DNA of 64,000 nucleotides, from the NCBI GenBank assembly GCA_018873245.2, contig JAEMBT020000002.1, forward strand, positions 310,001-374,000. Direction: 5' to 3'. The position numbers and the translations under genes were made by a program. The stretch's first letter is position 1. Each line of letters opens with the position of its first letter. Below, piece by piece: positions 24,634 through 35,801 of the stretch. The notes beneath the pieces were generated by a model that did not search any database, was not told the DNA's origin, and saw only the letters and a list, made by a program, of their open reading frames with translations. Source of the DNA: Archegozetes longisetosus (lineage: Eukaryota > Arthropoda > Arachnida > Sarcoptiformes > Trhypochthoniidae).

Positions 24634-25591
24634 CTAAACTTTTTGAGCAACTATTTGCCAAATATAGTTGGTTATTTCGACTTGCTGTTCTTCGTCACGT
24701 GACGTCAGATCCAATTTCTTGCATCGATCCTCGATAAGCAATCGTTTGAGCAGTTTATCTATTATCAGATTGTTACCATTTTTGGGTTAGTGAAGCTTTT
24801 ATACCAGTTAATCGGAATATTTATATAATCTACGGTTATATGAAAAATAGATTTAAACTGTTAGATACTTTTTAATTGAATAAAAGTTTTGCTCAACAAA
24901 TACCTTCAGTATAGGTTTTTTCACTGATCATAACTTTTGGTTCATAGTAATGAGTGTCAATTCGATTCAAGCCGACACTTTTCAGTGCTACAATCCAATT
25001 ACCGATTAGTTCTTGTTCTGAAGGGTACTTCAACAACTTTTCGACTTGATTTCTATCCTCATTCGGCAACATCTTGAATATATCGCCGTCGTATACAATA
25101 TTAAGCACAGCGATACCATCAATTGATAGTAAATTGCAAATGTTTTGCGCAGCAGTTGCGATGTCTTTGACCCAAGTTAGAGAAAAATTTGATGTGACCA
25201 CACAAACTTTACCGTAAAGTTCTTGAAGCTTTTTGTTGAAAAGTTTCCAATCAGTGCTTATATCTTGAACTACATATTCAATATTTGACGATGAATTGTT
25301 TGATTTGGCGAATTCTATCATTTTTGGGTCGATATCACATCCGACTGCATGGTCACAATCTATTTGCTGAGATAATAGTTTGGTCATATTGCCAGTTCCA
25401 CAGCCAATGTCGAGTACCACTGAAAGTCTAGTTATAGAAACAAAAACTATGAAAATGTTTTTTGGTAAAAGTTTAAGGACAATGACTGACTTTTTATTCA
25501 TTTTGATTCCGTTGATAACTTTGATAAGTTGTTTGGCTGGAAGTAAAGTATCATAATTGGATTGATCGTAGATTTTCGGATCGAACTCCAT
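24634..25591 (-). CDS. JHAMT-like class I methyltransferase 3, frameshift in last exon
   Basis: Exons 25591-25491, 25427-24904 and 24829-24634 repeat the architecture of the other two copies. Start is MEFDPKIYDQ. Motif I is VVLDIGCGTGNMT, with GCDIDPKMIEFA next. The first intron (25428-25490) is 63 nt, in frame and stop-free, so unspliced RNA would add 21 residues. In the last exon the frame entering the exon (YINIPINWYKSF) meets a TGA at 24765-24767. The conserved C-terminal helix (IDKLLKRLLIEDRCKKL) is open in another frame. One extra base at the five-A run (24779-24783, T on the + strand) would restore it. The gene is either a recent null copy or affected by a consensus error. Confidence 0.75.
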
Positions 25592-25938
25592 GCTTAAATT
25601 TATATTTTGTTTAAAAATTGTGGTTTTCACGAAAGTAAAGCGTTAGCAACTGTTAAGGAAAACTAAAAACTGGGTCTATATATCAGTAGGAAGTTTCAAA
25701 TGAGCCATTGCTAAGATTGCATATCAATGAAAAACAAGAGACAATCAGACTAGAGAATACCTATGCTCTCATCACTACATGTTTGCTTTCAAATCGTTAA
25801 GAGTTTGGTCTAATGCGAAAAGTTATACCCCAATTGATAGACACCCACTTTGCAGACATTTACTTGATAGACATTTGATTTGATAGACAGACTTTCGCTA
25901 ACGAAGATTCTGGTCATTGAGGAGATTATTGATGTTAG

Positions 25939-26294
25939 GCTGAAGACTGGTCCAGTCTTGGCATTTTGTTTTGAGATACCGTATGCAACCTTTCATATAA
26001 ATTATATGAACAGCGAAAATGCGTTGAAGAATAAAAATTTAATTCTGATTTATTAATAGTGCAATATTTTTGTGGAATCAGGCAAAATATCGCATGACAA
26101 AATGTCACACAAGAATAGCACACATAATCTTTGTATGCGATATTTTGCCTGATTCCACAAAAATATTGCATTATTAATAAATCAGAATTAAATTTTTGTT
26201 TTTCAACGTATTTTTTCACTGTTCATATAAGTTATATGAAAGGTTACATACGGTATCTCAAAACAAAATGCCAAGACTGGACCAGAGTCTTCAG
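25939..26294. repeat. Near-perfect long hairpin, arms about 160 bp
   Basis: ctgaagactggtccagtctt at 25939 is mirrored by aagactggaccagagtcttc ending near 26294. The arms run with very few mismatches to a loop of about 25 bp near 26100-26125. Weaker similarity extends outward (tctggtcattga; ctatagacatt-like units), so the whole inverted structure may span about 25840-26400. The ORFs inside it are by-products of the symmetry. A transcript would fold into a long dsRNA stem. Confidence 0.9.
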
Positions 26295-27045
26295 AAATCT
26301 ATCAATGACCAGAATGTCTGTAAAGTGAATATCTATAAAGTGAATGTCTATAATTTGGGAAGATCTATAAAGTGTGTCATTTGGGAAAGTGCATAAGGTG
26401 TCAGCTGTTTACTGTCTTAGATTTGAGCTCGAAATACCGATAGAATAAGTGAAAATTGATTTACTACCTTAAAATATGATCATAAAAGTGAAATAAATGC
26501 GATAAGGCCTAATAGGTTGAATAAATTAAAAATGAACTGAAATGACAGCGTCAAAGTTTACTTAAGAAACTAAGACTAGCTTAAATAAGGACGTTCTTTT
26601 TTGAACACATTGTATGACTTGAGCTTTAATTCTAAGAATGTTTAATTATCTAATATTCCCTAAAGAGATGAATATAGTTTTATTTGATTGCTAAAATTCA
26701 ATTTGTATCACGCCGTTCAATTATGTTTTGAAGCAAATAAGAAATCTCAGTACAAAAGCTATTCCAAAATTTAGATATTCATATATAAGAAAATCTGATT
26801 GCAATGTGTAGCGTAAGAATAACTACAAGATTTAACATTAGGTTTATAAATACACAATTCAGTTGATAATATGATCAAATACATAAATTAGTATCGAAAA
26901 ATGTTCGTAGATCAGTTTCCGACAAATAAATAATAATAATTTATTAATTGACTGACCAACTGATGAACTTTTACGAAACTCATTATTGATTCTATTGAAT
27001 GCGTCAGTCTTTCTGGGAGTCGACGAATCATTACAAATAAATGTA
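26295..27045. other. Spacer between two inverted repeats
   Basis: AT-rich. The first 100 bp contain loose repeats of tctataaagtgaat. No gene seen. Confidence 0.4.
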
Positions 27046-28048
27046 CAGTCGTTCGCAAAACTCCGGGAAGTGTTTTTTTGAGCATTTTATACCCCTAAAC
27101 GTTGGTCAATTTGGATGATTTTTTTATGAATAAACTCTAGGTTGTCATGAACATTTTCACAGAGCTGCTAGTCAAAATTCCCAAAAGTACCTACCTAATC
27201 CATGTAAACGTGTAGAGTATAAACTGACTATTGAATTCGAGTCTTGGCAATTTTAATAGAAGCTACTTTAAAAATAAATGAATACATATATTTTCGTTTG
27301 ACCTAAAAATTCCTTATTTAGTAGTTGTAGCGCATTAAACTTGAAATTCCGATAATTTCATTTGAGCGTAAACCAAACTTGAACTAAAAGCCAGAACTAC
27401 TTGAAAATAGTATCAAATTGAAGGTATTTTAAAACTCTTCTTTGAATAATCGGCAGATTTACTTGTATACACAAATATCCTATTCGTAGTCGAGATAATG
27501 TTATTTTATGATTTTGTTTATGGTTTTTGGTTGAAAATACAGTAACTACTCATAAATACTTGATAAAATAATGCTTAATGAATTTTGTGCTAAAGCTAAT
27601 TGGCTTATTAAATTTTCAATTTTGCAAATCAAATTTCAAAGATTAATCGATTTTCTGATAAAGCTTTAGGATACTTTCAATTTGATATCAATTTCAAGCA
27701 GTTCAAGCTCCTGGTTCAAAAGTTACGCTCTAACAAAGTTATCGGAATTCCAAGTTGGCATCGCTACAATTATTAACTTAGGAGATTTTAGGTCAAACAA
27801 AAATACATGCATTTGCTTATTTTTAAATTAGTTTTGATTCCAATTGTCAGAACTCGAATTCATTCGTCAGTTTTCTCTCTACACATTTACATGGATTAGG
27901 TAGGTACTTTTGGGAATTTTGATTAACGGCTTTGTGAAAATGTTCTTGACAACCCAGAGTTTATTCATAAAAAATGTCATCCAAATTGACCAACGTTTAG
28001 GGGTATAGAATGCTCAAAAGCCACTTGCCGGAGTTTTGCAAACGACTG
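27046..28048. mobile_element. Tc1/mariner-like foldback element, arms about 400 bp
   Basis: The left end cagtcgttcgcaaaactccg (after TA, 27044-27045) and right end cggagttttgcaaacgactg (28048) are inverted copies. The inverted similarity continues about 400 bp inward (cccctaaacgttggtcaattt; ccatgtaaa; gaattcgagt; cgtttgacctaaaa; attccgataa). A CAGT terminus after TA is typical of Tc1/mariner elements. The right flank reads TG instead of TA, so it is an old insertion. No transposase frame remains. Confidence 0.85.
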
Positions 28049-29124
28049 TGCAATAAGTCATTTCCAACTTAGAAAGTCTGTGCTTAATTTAAACGAAATA
28101 TATACACTGGAAATCAAAGTTAAGTTAAGTATAGCAGAAAACTTGTAAATAATTAATGAAATCAAGACTAATTCTAGAAATCAATACCACATTTTATTGA
28201 GTACTTTATCGTACTATTAATTGATACACAAATTGAGCAAAATTTAATGACAGTTCAGTTACAATTTAATTAGATCTAAGTGTGATACCGCCAAAAGTAA
28301 GTTTCCTTTAGAATATTTAGTAATAAATTGAAGCTAATTAATGTTTAATTGATGACTAATATGAATTATTGCCTCCCTTTGCGTCAATAACTGCTTGTAA
28401 ACGTTTTATACGCTTTGATAGAAGGGTAATTTTTGATTGTTTTAATACAAAAATTATTGAAATACACAAAAGGGTTTTTGAGATATTTGTATTTAAAGAT
28501 AGAGTTTATGTGTTTTCTGTGCGTAACTTAATTTTGATTTCTAATGTAAATCGAATAAACTTTCAGTGTTCACGTCACTTCTATTCTAGTCTTGAAAATA
28601 CACATGAGGTAAGTCTAACAAATACAACGATGCGTCTTCAGATTTGACATCAGTTCAATCCCAACAAAGACATTTTGTGTCAATTGTAAGCACAATTTCA
28701 ATAGTCTTTGATTGGGATCTTATTCCATATAAAATTTGTTCGATAAACAAACGAAAGTGTTTTGTGAGAAAAGTAAACGAAATGTTCACTTAGATTACGT
28801 AAAATAAATGAATCACTTAAATAAACTAATTGATAACCTCGATCTCGAAGTGACTAAATTTGAAGCATCAAATCATTGACTTGTTCAATAACTGAAAGGT
28901 TATCTGTAAAATAAACTTGTTTGAACATGTGATCGTTTCGACTGTAAATATTGAAACATTAATTGATAGATTGGGGCCTGTGTTTTGATCTATTCCTTGG
29001 CTCTATTTCTATGAAATGTTGTAAGAGTTATACAAAATACATTTGCCCTGCTCAAACAGTTGTCAATCAGTGGTAATACAACCATCATCAAATATAAAAT
29101 TTGATCTTTTGTAGCTGCCACCAC
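28049..29124. other. Spacer, possible transposon remnant
   Basis: Mostly AT-rich non-coding. The segment at 28369-28440 (PPFASITACKRFIRFDRR if read on +) resembles a conserved non-coding motif seen inside some Tc1-like elements, but this cannot be established here. Confidence 0.3.
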
Positions 29125-29433
29125 ATGAATGACATAACCGATTCTACTATAACTTGAATCATATTCATAATGGCAACGGTCAGTTGATAGCAGTAACGTA
29201 CGATACGATGCTTAAACCATTTAGACGTAAGAGTTTTCTGTCAATGTGGCATGTCTCATGTCTCATGCCTCCTTGTCTTTGCCCTAATTGTTGTCGCATA
29301 CTTTGTCTTTGCCATCGCTTTGTTGATCATCACAACTAAAAACATAACCAAACTCTGTCGGAATGACAGAACTAATATTCCCCACTATTTGTCCGTTAAA
29401 ATCGTAACAAGAGTTGGTTCAACTGTTTCTTAA
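29125..29433 (+). CDS. Small single-pass membrane protein with slippage frameshifts
   Basis: Coding-like sequence is split over three frames. ATG 29125 starts MNDITDSTIT. A second frame (29154 on) reads NGNGQLIAVTYDTMLKPFRR. The third (from 29251) contains a strong transmembrane helix, CLLVFALIVVAYFVFAIALL, and a polar tail ending at 29433. The switch between the last two falls in a 7-bp tandem duplication (catgtct catgtct); removing one unit restores the frame. Without the shifts the protein would be about 100 residues, type and function unknown. Confidence 0.4.
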
Positions 29434-29961
29434 CATCTAAATAAGTAATATTTTGCGCACTTATTCTAAACTGGAAGACATTCGACTCGATTATTCTATA
29501 ATATTACTTGTCAAAATTTATGTGAATAACTTTTCATCACTGAACACTTTATTATTGTAAGCTTTATTCTAGGCCATTTTAACAGTTGTAGACCTAATTT
29601 TCCGAATGCCTTCACTAGATCAATAAACAAACCTACCGCTAGTCACAATCATAGTGTTTAACTAAAACCTACTTTAATGACCTTCTTGTGAGATAATTCT
29701 TAGATAGAAGTTAGTTCACATTCAGCTGTGAATTGACATCAAATCAAAAATCTATTACAAATTTAATACTAATGAAAAATTGCAAATCAATTACCATTTA
29801 ATATAAATAAATGGTAGTCTATCTTAATAATAGTGACATTACTATCCGAAAGATATATTTTGATGTGACCCAAGATTATTTTTAATTCATACTTATTAAG
29901 TTTTTCTAATTTTCTGTCAGCATTAGTCAATTCGTAATTTGTTTTAAGCCATTTATTGCTA
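29434..29961. other. Intergenic, no gene seen
   Basis: AT-rich spacer with no supported feature. Confidence 0.4.
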
Positions 29962-30650
29962 ATAACATTCTCGGATAAAAATCCGCGAAAGTTTACAAAC
30001 TTTTAAAAATATTTTGAGCTTAAAAAGAAAAGTGACTGCAATTTTGTATCGATTAATTTAAAAATTAAATTTTTTCTATAATATTATTAATAAAATATTG
30101 GTGGTCATTTAACAATGAAAGAAAAGATAAAATATTCAGCATAATAAAAAGAGAGACAAAAAGTTGAAGCGCATCGATAAAGTTATTGTCTCGATTTCGG
30201 TCGCTCTCCGATTCTAAAACATACCGACACATATATCATTGGAAAGCTCTCGACGAGATTTGATACTCAATACAAGTACTTTTGATCAAAAGATTGATCA
30301 CAAAATGCCCCTAAATTAATCATTAGTTATCAAGAAATACCAAAATTTATCATTAAAAAATTTAAAAACCTAATAGTTACCTATTAATAATAAATTAGAT
30401 AAAATTATTGTGAAATAACTGAGAAGAGGGATAAAATTTTGAATTATATTGATTTCCATTACACTTTTAGGGGTATCCTTGCAAAAAGTGGTATTGTAGC
30501 CAAACACTCGCTCATATGTTTAAATAAAAATTACCCATTAATAATCAATAATTGGTTTAAGTTTTAGCCAAATTTTGACTCTATATTATAATTATTTTAT
30601 TATTTTACAATCAATTGAAATTTGTGCGGATTTTTATCCGAGTACGTTAT
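29962..30650. mobile_element. Non-autonomous TIR element, copy 2 (689 bp, inverted)
   Basis: Termini ataacattctcggataaaa at 29962 and the matching inverse ending acgttat at 30650 are the same as in the 16483-17558 element. The body is its reverse complement with an internal deletion of roughly 350-400 bp (the counterpart of about 17165-17500). Flanking ta on both sides fits a 2-bp target duplication. No ORF. Confidence 0.85.
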
Positions 30651-31406
30651 TACCATAAATATGATTATTTAATGACTGCTTCACAAATTAATGATCTCTT
30701 GTCTGCAAATATTTATAGACTTTTGCAAAATTGATTATTAAATCTTAAACGATGTGCTGTTTGAAAATGTTGTTCATCAATTTTGAAAACATTGTCAAGA
30801 TAAAAGTTTAGACTTATTTTTAGTCATTAAAAGGTTTGAGTTTTGGCGCTTAAAATAAACTCATGTTCAACAATATGAGCATAAAACAGATCTTTCAAAT
30901 ATTGATGCTTACAATAATTACGTGTGTTATACGAAGTGTTCCTAAATTTTTACTGATTTTAAACTTGTTGGAAAAATGAAGCTGAGTATTGCTTACTTAT
31001 TTGTAATTTAACTAGTTGTAATGGGTCTATTAAGTTTCAATTCAATTTTCAAATCATTTGACAATATTTTGTGCTCTAAATTTGTTTTTTGTATGTTTTC
31101 TGTTTTATATGTTTAATCTATTTATTTGATCCAAGTTATAAAAGAAGTTTTATGTTATCAAATTTTGAATTACTACAATTATCAAAATTGAATGCAATGC
31201 ACAATTTAAAACATTCAATTTATTGATCTGAAAATAAAGAATCTGTATAAACACTATGAAAATAGCTCTGAATATAGTACAAAAGTATGAATAATAATTA
31301 GATTGAAAATATACAATTACTTAAAGCAATTTTGTTAACTTATTAGCACAAAAATATTGTTACAATTCAAGTTATCAATAGGTTTATGCATTGATCACAG
31401 TTTAAT
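30651..31406. other. Spacer downstream of MFS gene
   Basis: AT-rich, no gene or repeat supported. Confidence 0.4.
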
Positions 31407-33176
31407 TTAATAAACTAATGAATCATTGTCATTAATTACAAGTCTATAAGAACTAGTTGAACGTTTAATAATAAATAAAGTGATAATAAATAATAAAATG
31501 CTAGCAATTAAATAAACGATCTCAAACTCTAATAGAATAAATGCGTGACTTTCTATAAGAGGACCCAAAATGAATGGTGAAAATAGTGGAACAGTTCCAC
31601 ACGAAAAGCCTAGGATAGTTCCGATATTATTGGTCACTTTGATATGCTGTTCAGCGAATGCAATGATCGCGGGCCACATCGCAGAGAAACCAAATCCTAC
31701 CAGTCAATAAAAAAGAAAATGTCGTCAAACTTTTGATTAGAGTCGTGTGAAAACTTTTCACTAAAAGACCCTGAGTTGAGTTTAAAAACTAGTTCAATTT
31801 TGGTTAAGACATACAAATTATTGTTTCATATTTACCTATAATTACATTCCCGAACCAGATAAGAGTTATAGAGCTCTGTCCCAAATAGAGAACAAACATC
31901 CCTACAATTATTATGAAGTAGTGATAAATAATCATAACTTCAGATTTTATTTTGATGGCTATAAAAGAACTGAGTCCACGACCGATCGCATAACTAGTTG
32001 CCATGACTGATAAAATTTGTGCAGCTTTTGGAGCAGATATTTTTATTTCTATGTATTGATAATAAGTCGCACTGTAGACAAAGTGAGCGTTTTCTAGCGA
32101 TGAATAAGTGGCCAAACATAGAGCTATTAAAGTGACTAGTAACCGTCTATCTTTCCGATTGTTCTGACTATCAATTAGACTTTCTTGAGAACTGTAACTC
32201 TTATCGCTTTGACTTTCAGTCTCTAAATTCTCCGACGAATCTTTACGTTTGAGTCTCTGTTGTGGAGTTTTGTGTCTCTTCAGCAAAAACATAATCAATA
32301 GAATAAACGGAACTGAAATCGAAAGAAAAATGCCATTAATACTCAATAAGACTTTGACTTTGATCGAGAAATTACTTATGGCTTGAATAATGCTGTTCAT
32401 AATAAACGGTGTTTTGAGTAAAGATCTTCTATCGACTGAATTATTGACGTCAGTTGTAGTTATTGCCGACATTGTGTTTAATACCTCAGGATTTGTCGTG
32501 CTGTTAATCACTTTCTCACCGGTAAGATATGGTTCTACGAGGAGTGGGGCCAAAATGGATCCCAGACCATACATAAATTGTGAGAACTGGAGAATTGCTG
32601 GACTTTTCTGTTGCCACATCTCAATAAGCCAAACATTGTTTGCATTGTCCCAGGCACCGCCACCGAGGCCAACAATCAGTGAACATAAATAAAAAGTCCA
32701 CAAGTTTGGACAAAATGGTATCAAAGCGATTGAGATACTCGTTGCTGTTAACATTACTACTAAAGTCAACTGTCTATTGATGTATTTGTATAGAAATCCG
32801 CCTAAAAGAGTACACAATTATTAGTTTTTTCAACATTTTCTACGTGCAAATTAATGATCGATACTTACAAAGAGAACCAGAAAGATATCCAATAGAACTA
32901 AAGGTATTGAAAAGTGATATATAGTCCATGGAAGTGTTGAAAATGTATTTCATATCAACCATTGTTGGACCGAATAAACTGCACGTCACACCCTGAGAGA
33001 CAAATATATTTAAGTCGTTTTTAACTAATAAAATCAATACTAACATATGCCAAGTGGTTAAAAAACATGGATATCGTGTACACATATTTATCCCAATTCG
33101 AAGAGATCCTTCTATTATTGCGATTATTGTTATTTTCACTAATTAGGTTTTCGGCTTCAATGTCACTTCTATTCAT
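31407..33176 (-). CDS. MFSD4/NaGLT1-like major facilitator transporter
   Basis: Four exons: 33176-33045, 32992-32869, 32801-31836 and 31696-31407, with phases 0, 1 and 1 all consistent, giving 503 residues. The true start is MNRSDIEAENL at 33176, in a different frame from longer apparent ORFs nearby. Sequence features: a polar Asn-rich N-terminus; ISMFFNHLAYGVTCSLFGPT (TM1, GPT motif); SIGYLSGSLCGG-type loop; GLGGGAWDNANNVWLIEMW, a signature of the MFSD4/sodium-dependent glucose transporter 1 group; a long Ser-rich central cytosolic loop (DSSENLETESQSDKSYSSQE); and a second six-helix half ending in a polar tail. Twelve helices can be placed. Substrate not deducible, possibly a sugar. Confidence 0.85.
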
Positions 33177-33640
33177 GTCTTCAATTATTAATTCAAAATT
33201 TCAGTAAAAACATTAAATAGAAAAAATAATACAAAAAACTTATAAACTTTTAATAACTAAATATTTAGATAATTTTTAAAGAATCAGCGAATTTCTGGTT
33301 TCCGTTTGAGTCCATTTTGATGATACACTTTAAAATTAAATAATAAACTTTAAGTGACAAAACTTAACGACTAACTTAATTATCATAAAACTCATTACTA
33401 CCATTAAAGTAACTAAACAATAAGTTTTGTTTAGTTATTATTTTTAATCGTTGGTTACTTTATTATCAAAACACTTATTTAGGGCTCTCTTATTGAAGAC
33501 GTTTTAAATGTTAAGTTGAATAAAAGTCATTATAACTCGTTTCATAAAAAAGCCAAGGTTTGAACAATTAAACAGTTTTCACAAATCTATAGCAAAGCCA
33601 TTAAATCGTTAAAAGTTTTATAATATTATGATTCCCTTTT

Positions 33641-34182
33641 TTAATTGGATTTCAGTTCATTTTCTAATTCGTGTTCAAAAATTTCGATAATAAATGAATT
33701 AATGGTTTCAATAATAAATTGATCTATCGATTGATCACTTATTTGCTGATTTAATAAGCTTTTATTATGGTCGTTATTTTTGACAATAGTTTTATCATTA
33801 ATCATTTTTTTATTTTTTTAATATTCATTGTTTTATTAGCACGTTTTGTATTATTTTTAAAGCACTGATCGCTAAGAATTGATTCATAAATCTGTGAATT
33901 TCTTAGAGCAGTATTTAAATAATTAATTCTTGGAATTAATTGAATTGGAATTTGAACACTTTTATTATTGTCGTTATTACTATTTGGTTGACTGCTAGTA
34001 ATATTTGAACTATTTTCAATATTGATGTCTTGTTTGCAAACACTTCGTTTGTGACAGTCTTCATTAAGAATTAATTGACAATATTTTTTCCATAGGATTT
34101 GTTCTTTCATCGAATTCAATTTACTCTTAGCTCTAATTTCAATCAATGGATGAATCGAATCAATTAGTGATTTAATTGACAT
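33641..34182 (-). CDS. Unidentified 180-residue protein, split by an A-run
   Basis: ATG 34182 starts MSIKSLIDSIHPLIEIRAKS and runs to a TGA near 33802. A second frame continues without a stop to TAA 33641-33643 (IDQFIIETINSFIIEIFEHE). The switch lies in runs of seven A's (33805-33811 and 33813-33819, T on +); one added A fuses the two into 181 codons including the stop. The product is hydrophilic, Asn/Lys-rich with helical ends, and has no signal or membrane helix. The family is unknown. Confidence 0.45.
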
Positions 34183-35801
34183 TGATTTCACTTATTTAAA
34201 CTTGAGCACAACTTTCTAAGCTTAAAAGACATTTAATTGTTCAAAACATTAAACTTTGAGAACAACAAACAACGAACGACTAGTACTTTTATAAATGAAA
34301 TAACATGACCAGTCACACAGTCACACCAGTCACATTGCATGTATGAAAAAGCTACGTAACATATGCAATATTAGCCCTTGTGTCATTAGAGATGCTATAA
34401 CCTAACCTAACCCAACCTAGCCTAAAACTCGTGCTTAGTTGTTAAATTATTATTAGTTATCAAATTTCAATTGGATTACAAGAGCTAATCAGTTGACACC
34501 TTGGATGTCCTATTGTGGCATTTATTATTAACAAAGATTCATTAACAAATAAAGCAGATTAGCTGCAATTTTGTAAGCTCGAGCACACATTGACTTTATT
34601 GTGAATAAGATTCGCAAGTTTTATTTATAAAAATTGTTTTGAAAAGTTTTGACTAACGGCAGAATGTCTGATGACTATGCAATCCAAACAAAAAGAGTAA
34701 TCAGTTTGTGTACTCGGGATAATTCTTAAGAATAACAGTTGGCATTTAACTTAACCTATAAGTTTTGACCAAAAAATGCTAGAATTCGTTGTCAAAAACA
34801 AAGGACTAAAAATTGACTAACATGGATCCGATCGCCTCTTTTAATGCCCAAATATGTTCAAAGTGTAGTTTCGAAACAACTCTTTTAGTTGTCAAGTTTT
34901 GTCTATTATCGACTATTATTGATGATCATAGATTATTGGTAATCAGTTTTGTAATTAGGATTCGAGTCAAATAATGACAAATTTTATCAATTCTCAAAAT
35001 AATTATTTGAATAAAGCTTACAGTGTTTTCGATTAAGTGCACGCAACAATGGTTTGTAGACAGGGAAAGAAACCTTATGGAGAGTACAATGGCTTCGATT
35101 CAGGTAAATAAGCGTAAGAAATGCAAAGTTTGTAAAAGAGTTTTGCACAAGATTAAAATATGGAGTTTGAATGTGACAACTTTCTGATAAGTTTATTATG
35201 CCTCAATACAGTATCGATTTTGATGTAACAGACAAATTTAGAGTTATATTTGAGGCTCAGCATTCATTATTGTGCGACCACTAGTCATTTGTACTGATCT
35301 CGCAAACATTTTGAGAATAAAGTAAAAATGAATTGCTTAACAATTGTGAGCAAAAGAAAATTTGTTCACTTCAAAAATCTGTTTACTTGATGGACAAAAT
35401 ATTGCATCATTTCGACAGACAAATCGAATATTATAAAAAAACAATTGGAAGTGGTTCCAGGTCAACATGATATAAAAAATTTGTATAATTTAGGCATAAA
35501 ATAAAAAAATTATACTTTTGATAACAATTTATTTTGATATTTATTCGAAAGTGATATAAAAATATATTTATTATCAATAGGTGTCTAAGAAGTATTTTTC
35601 GTAAAAACTTTAAAACTAGAGGAATATAGTGAACATTTTTGAGAAAAGATAAGAAAAGATGTTAATAAAAAGTTAATAATTGGTTGCATTCTTTGAACAC
35701 ATAATATATGAGTTTTGATAATTCCATCACCATAAAAGGAGAAAATTGAAGTTATTTAAATATTATATTAGAATTGAAAAAATAATAAATCAACAAATTT
35801 G
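34183..35801. other. Intergenic; one possible short exon
   Basis: A possible + strand first exon at 35049-35105 (MVCRQGKKPYGEYNGFDS, followed by a gtaaat donor) has no convincing continuation. No other feature apart from the telomere-like run at 34401. Confidence 0.3.
34401..34425. repeat. Short interstitial telomere-like (CCTAA)n
   Basis: cctaacctaacccaacctag followed by cctaa, a degenerate run of the arthropod TTAGG telomere unit. It shares the variant order with 11024-11042. Confidence 0.65.

Noticed and set aside
25935-26396. Overlapping ORFs (about 65-94 codons) on both strands
   Set aside because: They are mirror products of the long hairpin, and the peptides repeat each other; not genes.
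28369-28647. 92-codon + strand ORF
   Set aside because: Begins with a stretch resembling non-coding parts of Tc1-like elements and lacks protein-like features further on.
32840-33139. Longer ORF beginning KITIIAIIEGSLRIG as the start of the transporter
   Set aside because: It uses a different frame and reads through an intron. ATG 33176 in another frame gives the conserved first helix and correct junctions.
35049-35105. Possible first coding exon MVCRQGKKPYGEYNGFDS
   Set aside because: The only nearby acceptor gives a stop after five codons; insufficient support.
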